A stretch of 64,000 nt of DNA from Myxococcales bacterium (GTDB lineage: Bacteria; Myxococcota; Myxococcia; Myxococcales; Myxococcaceae). The stretch is from positions 1-64,000 of the forward strand of contig JAUXRI010000235.1 in assembly GCA_030681895.1 (NCBI GenBank), written 5' to 3'. The position numbers were made by a program, and so were the translations under genes. This document shows positions 53,347 through 61,920 of this stretch, piece after piece (within the stretch, counting starts at the first letter, position 1; each line of letters begins with the position of its first letter). Below the pieces are notes generated by a model. It had not been told where the DNA came from. It saw nothing but the letters and a program-made list of their open reading frames with translations, and ran no database searches.

Positions 53347-54311
53347 GCGTGGCTCATCTCTTCGAGGGTGGGCAAACCGGCGACGGCGCCGAGCTTCGTC
53401 ACGACCCGCGAGCCGACCGCGCAGCCGAAGTGGGCCGCGTCTTCGAGCTCTTCGATGGGGAGCGCCGCGAGTTCCTCCCTCGTGCCCACCAGCGCCGCGA
53501 GGGTCGTCAGCAGGCCCGAGGTGAAGCCATCTCCAGCGCCTGTCGTGTCGACGACCTTCACGCGCGGTGCAGGCACGCGTCGCGTCTCACCGCGAAATCG
53601 GAACGCCGCGCCCTTCGCGCCACACGTCACGACCGAGAGCAGCACGCCGTGTTCCTCGAGGCGCTCGAGGGCCTGGTCGACGTCAGTGGTGCCGGTGACG
53701 AAGCCGATCTCCTCGTCCGACAGCTTCACGATCGCGAGCATCGGCAACAGCTCGTTCAGCAGCGCGCGCAGCTCTGCCGCATCAGGCCAGAGGTGCAGCC
53801 GCAGGTTGGGATCGGATGAGGTCAACCGCCCGGCCTTGAACGAGCGCCGCACCGTCGCGGTCACGGCCTTCCGCGCCTTCAGCTGCAGGAGCGAATTGGT
53901 CCCGATGTGGAGGATGCGCGCCTTCGCGATCGTCGCCGCCGCCCGCTTCGTGTCGCGCTCGTCGAGGAACTGCTCGGCCGCCTGCGCCCGGTAGAACGTG
54001 AACGAGCGCTCGCCCGACTTCGTGAGCGAGACGAAGCCGAGGCCGGTCTTCCCTTCATCCGTGTGCCGGAAGAACGTCGTGTCGACGCCCTCGTGGTCGA
54101 GCCGCTGGTGCAGGAAGTGCCCGAACTCATCGTCACCGACGACGCCGACGATCCCGCTGCTCCCACCCAACCGCGCGACGCCGACCGTCACGTTCGCCGG
54201 AGCCCCGCCCAGGCACGGCGTCCACCGCGTCACGTCGCGCACGCGCTGCCCGCGTTGATCGGGAAGAAAGTCGACGAGCGCTTCACCGAGACAGATCACG
54301 TCGTGGCTCAA
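53343..54311 (-). CDS. PfkB-family sugar kinase (fructokinase/ribokinase type)
   Basis: A 322-residue cytoplasmic kinase that phosphorylates a sugar or nucleoside with ATP. A TTG start at 54311 is inferred: it overlaps the recO stop (TTGA), has AGGTAGG upstream, and begins the family N-terminus (DVICLGEALVDFLP). LGGAPANVTVGVARLG is the first PfkB signature and VVDTTGAGDGFTSGLL the second, with the catalytic Asp in GAGD. The frame is open to 54758 but upstream sequence is recO in another frame. The lid region resembles fructokinases; the substrate is unproven. Confidence 0.9.
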   Translation of the reverse strand: MSHDVICLGEALVDFLPDQRGQRVRDVTRWTPCLGGAPANVTVGVARLGGSSGIVGVVGDDEFGHFLHQRLDHEGVDTTFFRHTDEGKTGLGFVSLTKSGERSFTFYRAQAAEQFLDERDTKRAAATIAKARILHIGTNSLLQLKARKAVTATVRRSFKAGRLTSSDPNLRLHLWPDAAELRALLNELLPMLAIVKLSDEEIGFVTGTTDVDQALERLEEHGVLLSVVTCGAKGAAFRFRGETRRVPAPRVKVVDTTGAGDGFTSGLLTTLAALVGTREELAALPIEELEDAAHFGCAVGSRVVTKLGAVAGLPTLEEMSHA

Positions 54312-55045
54312 TCGGTGCCTACCTGTTCCATGAAGTCGACCGACTTGAGCTTTCGCCCGAGGTGGTGCGCGATGAAGACGTTGAGGATCTCCCGGCCACG
54401 AGCGCGCAGGTCTGCCGACAGGGGCGTGCGTTCTCCCGCCTGGAGCCTCGACAGCGCCTCGACGACCTGCGGCGAGACGGGAAACCCACGAGGCACGCGC
54501 GGCGAACACGGGAAGCACACGACGCCGCCCTGCTCGGGGTCGAACCGGGGGCGCTCTCCCGTCGGCTGGCCGCACAACGAACACGGCGCGAAGCTGGGCA
54601 TGAAGCCGGCCTGCGCGAGCGCGTCGAGCTCGAACAACAACAGCGACGTCGGACCCGCCTCTTTCGCGTCGAGCTTCTGCAAATAGTCGCGCAGGCCGTC
54701 GAACAGCTGCGCGTGCGGCTCGTGATCGCGGGTCAGCTCGCGAATGAGCTCGAGGCAATAGAGCAGCCTCGCGATGCGCGGCAGATCGTCACGCAGCCGG
54801 TGAAAGCTCTGCACGATGTCGACGCCGTCGAGGCGGTACACGTCTCCGCGTCGCTCGACCAACCTCGCGCGCAGGTGGGTGCCGGCTTCGAGCGCTCCCG
54901 CGAACCGGCGCTTCGACTTCCGCGCACCGGCGGCGAACGCCGACAGTCTTCCCCGGTCTTTGGTGAACAGCGTGACGATGCGATCGGCCTCGCCATAGTC
55001 GACCGTCGAGAGCACGAGCGCCTCGTCGACGATCTGCGTGCTCAC
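54308..55045 (-). CDS. recO: DNA repair protein RecO
   Basis: A recombination mediator that anneals ssDNA and loads RecA with RecR. About 245 residues. The N-terminal OB fold opens QIVDEALVLSTVDYGEADRI then RGRLSAFAAGARKSKRRFAG; a helical region follows, and the zinc-binding four-cysteine motif is present (CSLCGQPTG and CFPC). The GTG at 55045 overlaps the upstream stop as GTGA and has GGAG 6 bases before it; a GTG at 55057 would add four residues. It lies in the middle of the seven-gene minus-strand unit. Confidence 0.95.
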   Translation of the reverse strand: MSTQIVDEALVLSTVDYGEADRIVTLFTKDRGRLSAFAAGARKSKRRFAGALEAGTHLRARLVERRGDVYRLDGVDIVQSFHRLRDDLPRIARLLYCLELIRELTRDHEPHAQLFDGLRDYLQKLDAKEAGPTSLLLFELDALAQAGFMPSFAPCSLCGQPTGERPRFDPEQGGVVCFPCSPRVPRGFPVSPQVVEALSRLQAGERTPLSADLRARGREILNVFIAHHLGRKLKSVDFMEQVGTD

Positions 55046-55479
55046 CGAACGCTCCACGACGCGCGCTGCACGAAGAGCCAGGCTGCCTGCACGAAGAACC
55101 AGAGCGCTCCCGCGAGCATCAGCGACACCATCGCCAGGACGCCTGCGATGGCGTGCTCCCTGCGGGCGACCTCGAGGGCCTGCGGATCGAACTCGAGCGG
55201 CTTCGGCGCCTCAGCCAGCGCATCGAACCGCGACAACGTCTCATCGACCGGCAGCCCGACCGCGCTCGCATACGTCCGCAGCGCGTTGAGCACGAACACC
55301 CGCTCGGGCCACTTCTCCGACTCACCGTCTTCGATGGCGCCCACGAGCATCGACGGCAGCTTCGTCGCCTTCACCACGTCGGACCGCGACAGCCCGCGAC
55401 GTTCACGCTGAGTGACGAGGTACTTCCCGAACTCGAGCCGCGCCTGTTCGGCGGGCGCGCCTGACGACTCGGCGTTCAC
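55042..55479 (-). CDS. RodZ-like HTH membrane protein (short)
   Basis: A 145-residue protein. A Cro/C1-type HTH of the RodZ (HTH_25) kind fills residues about 15-80 (FGKYLVTQRERRGLSRSDVV, LPSMLVGAIEDGESEKWPER, VFVLNALRTYASAVGL). A single membrane helix is near the C-terminus (AGVLAMVSLMLAGALWFFVQ), with only a short basic tail beyond it. Known RodZ links MreB to the wall machinery; here the periplasmic domain is missing. The GTG at 55479 is 2 bases after the TPR gene stop, with AGGAG upstream. Function inferred. Confidence 0.8.
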   Translation of the reverse strand: MNAESSGAPAEQARLEFGKYLVTQRERRGLSRSDVVKATKLPSMLVGAIEDGESEKWPERVFVLNALRTYASAVGLPVDETLSRFDALAEAPKPLEFDPQALEVARREHAIAGVLAMVSLMLAGALWFFVQAAWLFVQRASWSVR

Positions 55480-55481
55480 GC

Positions 55482-56687
55482 TTACGACTGCTCCTTGAGC
55501 TTCAAGCAGAGGTCTTTGAGATCGAGGTTGCTGGCCTTCTCGAAACACAGCTGGAAGCTCTTGATGGCCTCTTCCTTCTTGCCGGCGCGCAGCTGGCACA
55601 TGCCCGTCTTCTGGAACCCATCGGCCGCCTCAGGGCAGGCGTCGTGGTAGCGCGCGTACTGTTTGCATGACTCGTCTTCCTGGTTTTGCTCGCTGAAGAG
55701 CTGACCCATCTGCGCGTAGCCGAGGCAGTACTTCGGGTTGATGGTGACGGAGGCCTTGAGGTGCTCGGTGGCGTTCTTCACGTCGCCCTTCCGGTAGAGC
55801 GCCCAGCCCATGTTGCCGTGGGCGATGAAGGGCGCTCCATAGAGCACGTCGTTGAGCGCCTTCTCGTAGAGCGCGATGGCGTCGTCGTAGCGCTTCATGT
55901 CCATGTACAGGTTGCCGAGGTTGGTCATCGCCTCTGAGAAGGGCTGCTTGAGCTCCATGGCCTTGTCGTAGGCGGTCTTCGCCTCGTCGAACTTGCCGAA
56001 CGAGTGATGGAGCAGGATGCCCTTGACGTGCCACGCCTCGGCGAAGTTCGGGTTCAGCTCGAGCGCCTTTTCGATCTCGGTGTACGACTGCTGGCCGTTG
56101 CGCGAGATGAGTCCGACCGCGAGATCGTAGTGGCTCTGCGCCTTCTCGCGGTTCTCGAGGCTGACCCAGTGCGCGCACGACGAGACGAGGAACGAGAGAC
56201 AGAACGCGGCGAAGAGCTTGCCGATGTTCACCACGCCATTCTTCTGACCGGTGGCGGGCTTTGCGCCGGCATCCATCGGCACGCCAGGCACCGCCGACGG
56301 CGCAGGCGGCTCACGTTGAAACACCGGAGCGCTGCGGATGATCGTCTCCTGCTCGTCGGGCGGGCGGCCGCGGAAGTTCAGGTTGTCCATGATGAAGCCC
56401 ATGGACTCGACGAAGCCCAGAGCCTCGGCCTCTTCGGCCTGGTACTTGTCGGCGGCGACGGTACCGTTGGTGGGCACGTAGACGGCGCACTGCCCGGCCT
56501 CGCTCAGGTACAGGTAGACGAAGACCGCGAAGCCGCTGGGTCCCCGCAGGCCCAGCACGTAGGCCGTCGAAGGCCCGGCGCTGCGGCCCGGCACGGCCAG
56601 GTGGGGCTGGTTGAGTGACTGGTAGAGCTGAACGACCTGCTCCTTGACTGCTGGCAGGCCCTTGAGGCGCTCGTCGATCGTGTACAT
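55482..56687 (-). CDS. TPR lipoprotein, Tgl/PilF-like, fused to an N-terminal domain
   Basis: A 401-residue frame. Residues 1-130 form a conserved-looking cytoplasmic domain (MYTIDERLKGLPAVKEQVVQ, PSGFAVFVYLYLSEAGQCA). A lipoprotein-style signal follows internally: KLFAAFCLSFLVSSC with lipobox Cys171. Residues 175-400 hold about six TPR units (EIEKALELNPNFAEAWHVKG, YDDAIALYEKALNDVLYG), the architecture of the type IV pilus pilotin Tgl/PilF, which helps PilQ secretin assemble. Two in-frame GTG codons (56234 and 56231) just before the signal suggest that the pilotin may start inside the frame. So either one fused protein or two overlapping products exist. Confidence 0.82.
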   Translation of the reverse strand: MYTIDERLKGLPAVKEQVVQLYQSLNQPHLAVPGRSAGPSTAYVLGLRGPSGFAVFVYLYLSEAGQCAVYVPTNGTVAADKYQAEEAEALGFVESMGFIMDNLNFRGRPPDEQETIIRSAPVFQREPPAPSAVPGVPMDAGAKPATGQKNGVVNIGKLFAAFCLSFLVSSCAHWVSLENREKAQSHYDLAVGLISRNGQQSYTEIEKALELNPNFAEAWHVKGILLHHSFGKFDEAKTAYDKAMELKQPFSEAMTNLGNLYMDMKRYDDAIALYEKALNDVLYGAPFIAHGNMGWALYRKGDVKNATEHLKASVTINPKYCLGYAQMGQLFSEQNQEDESCKQYARYHDACPEAADGFQKTGMCQLRAGKKEEAIKSFQLCFEKASNLDLKDLCLKLKEQS

Positions 56688-56709
56688 GCGTGAGGGTCTT
56701 CTACACCCT

Positions 56710-57303
56710 TCAGCGCGTGGTGACGCTGAACTCCTGCCGCACGTCGTTGCTGTCGGAGGCGGTGCGCTCGAACTTGATGAGCGGCGTCTCGATGGTGACT
56801 TGATCGGCCGTCATGGTGCCTTCTCCGATGATGACGCGGAAGAAGTGCTCGGCCCGCGTCGACTTCGGCTGGTCCTTCTGGTTCAGCACCTTGCGCGCCT
56901 GCAGCAGCACCTGGTTCTTCCCCGGAGCGAAGTGCTTGGTGATGTCAGAGACGATCTGCTCGTCATCGCTGCGGAGCGTGCGGATGAACTTGCCGTTGAT
57001 GTAGAGGTCGATGTCGTACTCGGTGCGGCCGAGCACGTTCTGCTCGGTGACGACGAAGTACTTCTTGGTGATGAGGCCTTCTTCCTTCACCCCGGTGTTC
57101 TGCTTGTCGGCCGAGATGGTGACCTTCTTCACCGCGTAGCCGGGCGCGTCGATGTGCACGTTGCCCTTCTCGTCGATGGTGACGTTCACCTTGGTGAAGT
57201 TCTGGTTCGAGAGGCCCTCGACGTTGACGCCGTTGACGTAGACGTCGGCAGCCGAGGCGACGGTCGCGAGGAGCGCAGTGAGGAACAGGGTAGAACGGGT
57301 CAT
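56710..57303 (-). CDS. Exported protein with PEGA-like start, function unknown
   Basis: A 197-residue protein with a clear signal peptide (MTRSTLFLTALLATVASA, cleaved before ADVYVNG). The opening ADVYVNGVNVEGL and the repeated beta patterns (GNVHIDAPGYAVKKVTI, EYDIDLYINGKFIRTL) suggest small beta domains of the PEGA kind. AGGAG lies 8 bases before the ATG. It is the first gene of the seven-gene minus-strand unit, 22 bases before the Tgl-like gene, so a role at the pilus or in the envelope is possible. No known family name can be given. Confidence 0.82.
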   Translation of the reverse strand: MTRSTLFLTALLATVASAADVYVNGVNVEGLSNQNFTKVNVTIDEKGNVHIDAPGYAVKKVTISADKQNTGVKEEGLITKKYFVVTEQNVLGRTEYDIDLYINGKFIRTLRSDDEQIVSDITKHFAPGKNQVLLQARKVLNQKDQPKSTRAEHFFRVIIGEGTMTADQVTIETPLIKFERTASDSNDVRQEFSVTTR

Positions 57304-57579
57304 CGAAGGAACTCCTGGAACGTCGCTCAGGTCCGGCCGGTGAGAACGGTCTAGCGCACCCGCACGGCCTTGGGGATGGCGCGATGCCCATCAAAACGGC
57401 GAGACGAGAACGATCAGAATGAGCGAGGGCCCGTCGGAGCGGCGAGCAGGGAGGTCTTGGCCCCGGAACACCCGAGGTTGTCGCTCAAGCCAAGCGGCCT
57501 CCCGGCTACTTCACCTCGCCGAGCGCTGCGCCACCATCACCTCGACCACAGGCCAACGGTGGTCGTGGAACGCGTGCGA
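57304..57579. other. Non-coding gap between the exported protein gene and a lipoprotein gene
   Basis: A 276-base stretch. The open frames crossing it are rich in Arg, Pro and His and continue as antisense of the lipoprotein gene, so none is accepted. The first bases upstream of 57303 must hold the promoter of the seven-gene minus-strand unit; no convincing -35/-10 pair was seen. No structured RNA was recognised. Confidence 0.5.
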
Positions 57580-58020
57580 TCACTTCGCGTCACCCTGCCC
57601 TGCAAACGCCCTTACGCCGGAACAGGATTCACTGTCGCCCACAACAACCTCGAGCGCTTTCGCGAAGTCGTCTTCCGGCCTTCGACGGCACTCCCACACC
57701 GACTTCGGCCCGTCACCACCAAGGAAGAGAACGCCCCACCCGGCGACGAGAAGGTACCGCCTCGAGTCGATCGCAAACGTCGCAACCTCCGAAGAACTGA
57801 CGCGACCACCAACAAACCGAAGCGTTACTTCGCAAGCCGCTCGAGAGACTCCACCGTCCGTCGCCATCACCTCTAGATATGCCTCCTCAGCTCCGGGCGC
57901 TCGGCTGCAGTGTACCTTGCCAAGCTGCCTTGCATGATCGTGAATTGACCAAGGATTCTCCTTCACAAGCAATGAACAGGAAGCAAACAAGAACAACCCA
58001 GGAATCAGGAAGCGTTTCAT
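57580..58020 (-). CDS. Small lipoprotein, function unknown
   Basis: A 146-residue protein with signal MKRFLIPGLFLFASC and lipobox Cys15. The mature part has four further cysteines (KVHCSRAPG, AACEVTLRF, SVWECRRRP, SESCSGVRAF), probably two disulfides, and a beta-rich centre (YLLVAGWGVLFLGGDG). The base composition is somewhat less GC-rich than its neighbours. It stands alone on the minus strand, with non-coding DNA on both sides. No family was recognised. Confidence 0.65.
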   Translation of the reverse strand: MKRFLIPGLFLFASCSLLVKENPWSIHDHARQLGKVHCSRAPGAEEAYLEVMATDGGVSRAACEVTLRFVGGRVSSSEVATFAIDSRRYLLVAGWGVLFLGGDGPKSVWECRRRPEDDFAKALEVVVGDSESCSGVRAFAGQGDAK

Positions 58021-58282
58021 GAATCACCGATTTCCAGGTGTCGAAGTCTCGATCTGGTCGGCCTTGAGGACTCCAGATCTGGAAACAGAACAATGCTCCG
58101 TCGAGACCGCATTTCTTGCCCCAGCGCCATCGCGGCAATCTGAACGACCAGCATCGACATGGACTGTCTCCTCTCAGAGCTCTTCGAGACGACGACGGTA
58201 GCCGACCTGAACGACGCTTGGCGCCCGCGAGGCCCGAACTGCGGAACCGAGCCAAACAGTGCCCGGCCGCGCGGGCTCCACT
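58021..58282. other. Non-coding gap upstream of the small lipoprotein gene
   Basis: A 262-base region of lower GC content, between the 3' end of the AAA ATPase gene and the lipoprotein start. It contains a perfect 10-base palindrome, CCAGATCTGG, at about 58073-58082. No ORF with coding character and no RNA gene was seen; the promoter of the lipoprotein gene must lie here. Confidence 0.45.
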
Positions 58283-59449
58283 TCAGGGCTTCGAGGAGCG
58301 CTTCAGGAAGTCGTCAAACATTGGAACAGTGAAGGCCGTCTCTCCGTGCTTGGGGCTGTAAATCATGCCCTTCTTGATGAGGCCGTCGCGGAGCGGGGCA
58401 ACTGCAGAGACCTTCTTCTCGAGACACGCTGCGATGTCACCCGAACGATGAGGGCCGGGGCCGAGGGAGGCCATCGCAGACATGTACTCTCTTTCGCGGG
58501 GGGTCAGCCGATCGACCCGCACCTTGAAAAAGCCGGCGTCGAGGCGCTCCACCGCCGCCTTCGCCGCGAGCTTCACGTCGGCGAGGGTGATGGGCGAGCC
58601 GACAGCGGCGTTCCACGCTTGATAGCCCCACTCCTGGAGGAAGTACGGATAGCCGTGGGTCTGCTTGATGATGTGCTCGAGGGCCTTGTCGTCAATCGAC
58701 TGCGACTCCCGCTTCAGCGGAGCCGCAATGGCGTCGCGGGCTGCGGGCGAGAGCAGAGGACCGACTGAGGGGTAGTCGAAGAGCCGCTCGGCGTACGACT
58801 TCGCGTCACCGGCCAGCCCCGCGAGTTGAGGGAGCCCGGCTCCGATCAACAAGAAGGGCAAGGCCTTCTGACCCAGCTTGTGCGTCGCGACAATCAAGGC
58901 GCTGAGGTCCGGAGTCGTGAGGTACTGCACCTCGTCGATGAACAACACCAACGCGCTCCCATCGGCCTTCGCGGCGAGCGCCACCGTCTCGAGGAGGGCG
59001 GGGAGGTCGTATTCGAGATTTCCCGAATCGGCCGTTCCAGCATCGGGCTTCATCCCGAACTCGACTTCGCCAACCTTGACCTTGAAGGCGCCAGCGAACG
59101 AGCGAAGGACGCCGATGCCCCGCCTGGCAAGGTTCGCCGCCTTCTCAGACTTGCTCAGCGTGAAGAGCGCTGATCGGAGGGGCGGGACCAGCATCGCCGC
59201 GAGGCTTTGGTCTTCAGGGGCTTCGAGCACGACAGGGAGACAGCCCTCGGTCTGTGCCATCTCGGCCAGCTTGTTCAAGAGAACGGTCTTTCCGACACCC
59301 CGAAGCCCAAGAAGGAGCATGCTCTTCCCGAGTCCGCGCCTGGCACGCGCGATGGCGACGGCTGCGTCGGTGATGATTCCACTGCGGCCAGCGAGCTCCG
59401 GAGGCTGCGTGCCGGCACCGGGCGCGAACGGGTTGTCTCTCGGATTCAT
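58283..59449 (-). CDS. AAA ATPase with C-terminal winged-helix region
   Basis: A 388-residue soluble ATPase of the STAND/ORC-like kind. Walker A is GLRGVGKT (residues 48-55), Walker B LVLFIDEVQYL near residue 168, and a sensor-like segment FLLIGAGLPQLAGLAGD follows. HGYPYFLQEWGYQAWN near residue 275 is a conserved feature of these archaeal-type ATPases. The C-terminal 90 residues (LTPREREYMSAMASLG, VAPLRDGLIKKGMIY) look like a winged-helix DNA-binding domain. AAGGA precedes the ATG closely. It stands alone; such proteins occur as solitary regulators or with mobile and defence elements, but no partner is visible here. Confidence 0.85.
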   Translation of the reverse strand: MNPRDNPFAPGAGTQPPELAGRSGIITDAAVAIARARRGLGKSMLLLGLRGVGKTVLLNKLAEMAQTEGCLPVVLEAPEDQSLAAMLVPPLRSALFTLSKSEKAANLARRGIGVLRSFAGAFKVKVGEVEFGMKPDAGTADSGNLEYDLPALLETVALAAKADGSALVLFIDEVQYLTTPDLSALIVATHKLGQKALPFLLIGAGLPQLAGLAGDAKSYAERLFDYPSVGPLLSPAARDAIAAPLKRESQSIDDKALEHIIKQTHGYPYFLQEWGYQAWNAAVGSPITLADVKLAAKAAVERLDAGFFKVRVDRLTPREREYMSAMASLGPGPHRSGDIAACLEKKVSAVAPLRDGLIKKGMIYSPKHGETAFTVPMFDDFLKRSSKP

Positions 59450-59463
59450 AGGGTCCTTCTCTG

Positions 59464-59506
59464 TTTATAGGTACCTTACGCTCCTGGACGATAACTTTCC
59501 TAAGGT
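59464..59506 (-). promoter_or_regulatory. Candidate promoter/operator of the AAA ATPase gene
   Basis: On the minus strand TATAAA (59469-59464) lies 14 bases before the start codon, a -10-like hexamer that would leave a very short leader. A 6-base inverted repeat, ACCTTA (59473-59478) and TAAGGT (59501-59506), lies just upstream. No good -35 hexamer was seen. Self-regulation by the ATPase's winged helix is conceivable. Confidence 0.25.
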
Positions 59507-59584
59507 GTCGATGGTCGGCTCAGCCCACAGTGGGCCAAACCGTTGGCAACTCACGGCAACTTCGGTTAGCGCACCCGTGCCCAC

Positions 59585-60109
59585 ATGAGCTTCTTCACGC
59601 GCCTCAAACTCGCCCTGATCTTCCTGTTCGGAGGCGCTGCGCTGCCGACCGCGGCAACGCCCGCGCTGCCTGCTCCGGAGCCGAAGCCCGCCCTGCCGCC
59701 TCCGCCCGTGCCGTTGACGCCGGAAGAGCAGCACGCCGCCGCCCTCTTCTTCCTCGGTCTGCTCCAGCGTGAGGGCCGCCTCATCGACTTCCTCCAGGAA
59801 GACATTGCGGGCGCCTCAGACGCCGATCTCGGAGCTGCCTCGCGCGTCGTCCACACGGGCTGCAAGAAGGTCCTGTCGCAGTACCTCGCCCTCGCGCCCG
59901 TCGTCACAGACTCTGAAGGCTCGACGATCTCGGTGCCACAGGGTTTCGACGCCAGCCGCTTCCGGCTCACCGGCAACGTCACCGGCCAGGGCCCGTGGAA
60001 GGGCAGCCTCAAACACCACGGCTGGGCCTGCACGAAGATCGACCTGCCCACCGTGCCGACCACCGTCGACGTGAAGGTCATCGCGCCCGCTGAAGTCGAG
60101 CTGCCGTGA
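59585..60109 (+). CDS. DUF2760 family protein
   Basis: A 174-residue protein. An N-terminal hydrophobic segment (RLKLALIFLFGGAALP) is followed by a Pro/Ala-rich linker and a conserved domain (EEQHAAALFFLGLLQREGRL, DFLQEDIAGASDADLGAASR, VVHTGCKKVLSQYLALAPVV, GWACTKIDLP). This matches the DUF2760 pattern as I recall it. Its stop overlaps the start of the first Hsp70-family gene (GTGA, 60106-60109), so the products are made together. Function unknown; a membrane-associated partner of the Hsp70-like proteins is inferred. Confidence 0.85.
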   Translation: MSFFTRLKLALIFLFGGAALPTAATPALPAPEPKPALPPPPVPLTPEEQHAAALFFLGLLQREGRLIDFLQEDIAGASDADLGAASRVVHTGCKKVLSQYLALAPVVTDSEGSTISVPQGFDASRFRLTGNVTGQGPWKGSLKHHGWACTKIDLPTVPTTVDVKVIAPAEVELP

Positions 60110-61914
60110 GCGCGCGCTACGCCATCGGCATCGATCTCGGCACGACGCACTCGGCCGTCTCGTACATCGCGCTCGACTCGAAAGAAGGCCGCGGCCCGAA
60201 CCAGGCGGTGCTGCCGGTGACGCAGGTGATTGCGCCGGGCACGGCCGAGGCGAAGCAGCTGCTCCCGTCCTTCGTGTACCTCGCAGCCGAGACCGAGTTC
60301 CCCAAAGACGCGATGGGGCTGCCGTGGAAGACAGATCAACACATCATCGTCGGTGAGTTTGCGCGCACGCACGGCGCGAAGGTGCCAACCCGACAGGTCG
60401 CCTCGGCGAAGTCGTGGCTGTGTCACCCGGGCGTCGACCGCCGCGCGAAGGTGTTGCCGTGGCAGGCGCCGGCTGACGTCACGAAGATCTCTCCCGTCGA
60501 GGCGAGCGCGCGCGTGCTCGAGCACCTGCGCAGCGCGTGGAACAAGGAGTTCGGAAAAAAAGCGCCGCTCGATGAGCAGGAATTGATCGTCACCGTGCCC
60601 GCGTCGTTCGACGCCTCGGCGAAGGAGCTCACCCTCGAGGCGGCGACGCAGGCCGGCTTCCCGCGCGTGACGTTGCTCGAGGAGCCGCAGGCCGCCGTCT
60701 ACGCGTGGCTCGAGGCGATGGGCACGAATTGGCGCACGCACCTCGAAGCAGGGAGCGTGCTCCTCGTGGTCGACGTCGGCGGCGGCACGTCTGACTTCTC
60801 GCTGCTTCGCGTGGGCCAGCAGGGTGGCGAGCTGACCCTCGAGCGCCTCGCCGTCGGCGATCACATTCTGCTCGGCGGCGACAACATGGATCTCGCGCTC
60901 GCCTTCGCGGTGAACGAGCGCTTCAAGACGGCCGGCAAGACGCTCGACACCTGGCAGCTCGCCGCGCTCACGCAGGCCTGCCGCGTCGCGAAGGAGCAGC
61001 TCTTCTCGGACCCGAAGCTCGAAAAAGCCGCAGTCACCGTGCCGGGCCGGGGCAGCTCGCTCATCGGCGGCACGCTCAAGGGTGAAGTCACGCGGACCGA
61101 GCTGACAGCCCTGCTCACCGACGGTTTCTTCCCGAAGTGTGCAGTCATTGACGTGCCCGCCTCGGCGCGGCGATCCGGCCTCACACAGGTCGCCCTGCCC
61201 TACGCGCAGGACGCGGGCATCACGCGCCACCTCGCGTCGTTCCTTTCTCGGCAGGCGGGCTCGCTGCAACTGTCGACGGGCTTCGCGCAGCCGACAGCCG
61301 TGCTGTTCAACGGTGGTGTGTTCAAGGCTGAGCCGCTCAAGAACCGCGTGCTCGAGGTGCTCAACGGCTGGTTGTCGACGGCCGGAGCGAAGCCCGCGAA
61401 GGAGCTCCCCGGCGCCGATCTCGATCTCGCCGTCGCGCGTGGCGCAGCTGCGTACGGCTGGGTGAAGAACGGCCACGGCATTCGCATTCGGGGCGGCACC
61501 GCGCGCAGCTATTACGTCGGCGTCGAGGCCGCGATGTTGGCGGTGCCCGGCTACGTGCCTCCGGTGAAGGCGTTGTGCGTCGCGCCGTTCGGCATGGAAG
61601 AAGGCACGCAAGCCGACGTGCCACCGCAGGAGTTCGGCCTGGTCGTCGGAGAGCCCACGCGCTTCCGTTTCTTCTCGTCGTCGACGCGCCGTGACGATCT
61701 CGTCGGCTCGATGATCGAGAACGCCGACTCGGCGAAAGATCTCGAAGAGCTGCCCCCCATCGAGACGTCGCTCGCCGGCAATCAGCTCGGGCAGCTGGTG
61801 CCCGTCAACCTTCAGGCTGCTGTCACCGAGCTCGGCGCCCTCGAAGTGCGGTGCCTCGAGCGTGGCGGCAAAGGCCAGTGGAAGCTCGAGCTCAACGTTC
61901 GCGAGCGGGAGTAG
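60106..61914 (+). CDS. Hsp70-family protein (DnaK-like ATPase), first of a pair
   Basis: A 602-residue protein of the Hsp70/actin-fold ATPases, distinct from housekeeping DnaK. Phosphate-1 motif is YAIGIDLGTTHSAVSY at residues 5-20, phosphate-2 VVDVGGGTSDFSLL near 222, VTVPASFDASAKELTLEAA is the connecting segment, and EEPQAAVYAW the helix after it. FNGGVFKAEPLKNRVLEVL is the adenosine region. The C-terminal region replaces the usual DnaK peptide-binding domain with a shorter beta-rich segment (FRFFSSSTRRDDLVG). GTG start coupled to DUF2760. Chaperone or assembly role; the client is unknown. Confidence 0.93.
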   Translation: MSARYAIGIDLGTTHSAVSYIALDSKEGRGPNQAVLPVTQVIAPGTAEAKQLLPSFVYLAAETEFPKDAMGLPWKTDQHIIVGEFARTHGAKVPTRQVASAKSWLCHPGVDRRAKVLPWQAPADVTKISPVEASARVLEHLRSAWNKEFGKKAPLDEQELIVTVPASFDASAKELTLEAATQAGFPRVTLLEEPQAAVYAWLEAMGTNWRTHLEAGSVLLVVDVGGGTSDFSLLRVGQQGGELTLERLAVGDHILLGGDNMDLALAFAVNERFKTAGKTLDTWQLAALTQACRVAKEQLFSDPKLEKAAVTVPGRGSSLIGGTLKGEVTRTELTALLTDGFFPKCAVIDVPASARRSGLTQVALPYAQDAGITRHLASFLSRQAGSLQLSTGFAQPTAVLFNGGVFKAEPLKNRVLEVLNGWLSTAGAKPAKELPGADLDLAVARGAAAYGWVKNGHGIRIRGGTARSYYVGVEAAMLAVPGYVPPVKALCVAPFGMEEGTQADVPPQEFGLVVGEPTRFRFFSSSTRRDDLVGSMIENADSAKDLEELPPIETSLAGNQLGQLVPVNLQAAVTELGALEVRCLERGGKGQWKLELNVRERE

Positions 61915-61920
61915 CGCCTC

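Noticed and set aside
57370-57937. Plus-strand frames over the small lipoprotein gene
   Set aside because: Rich in Arg/Pro/Ser, with no ribosome site and no domain; the minus-strand frame has a convincing lipoprotein signal.
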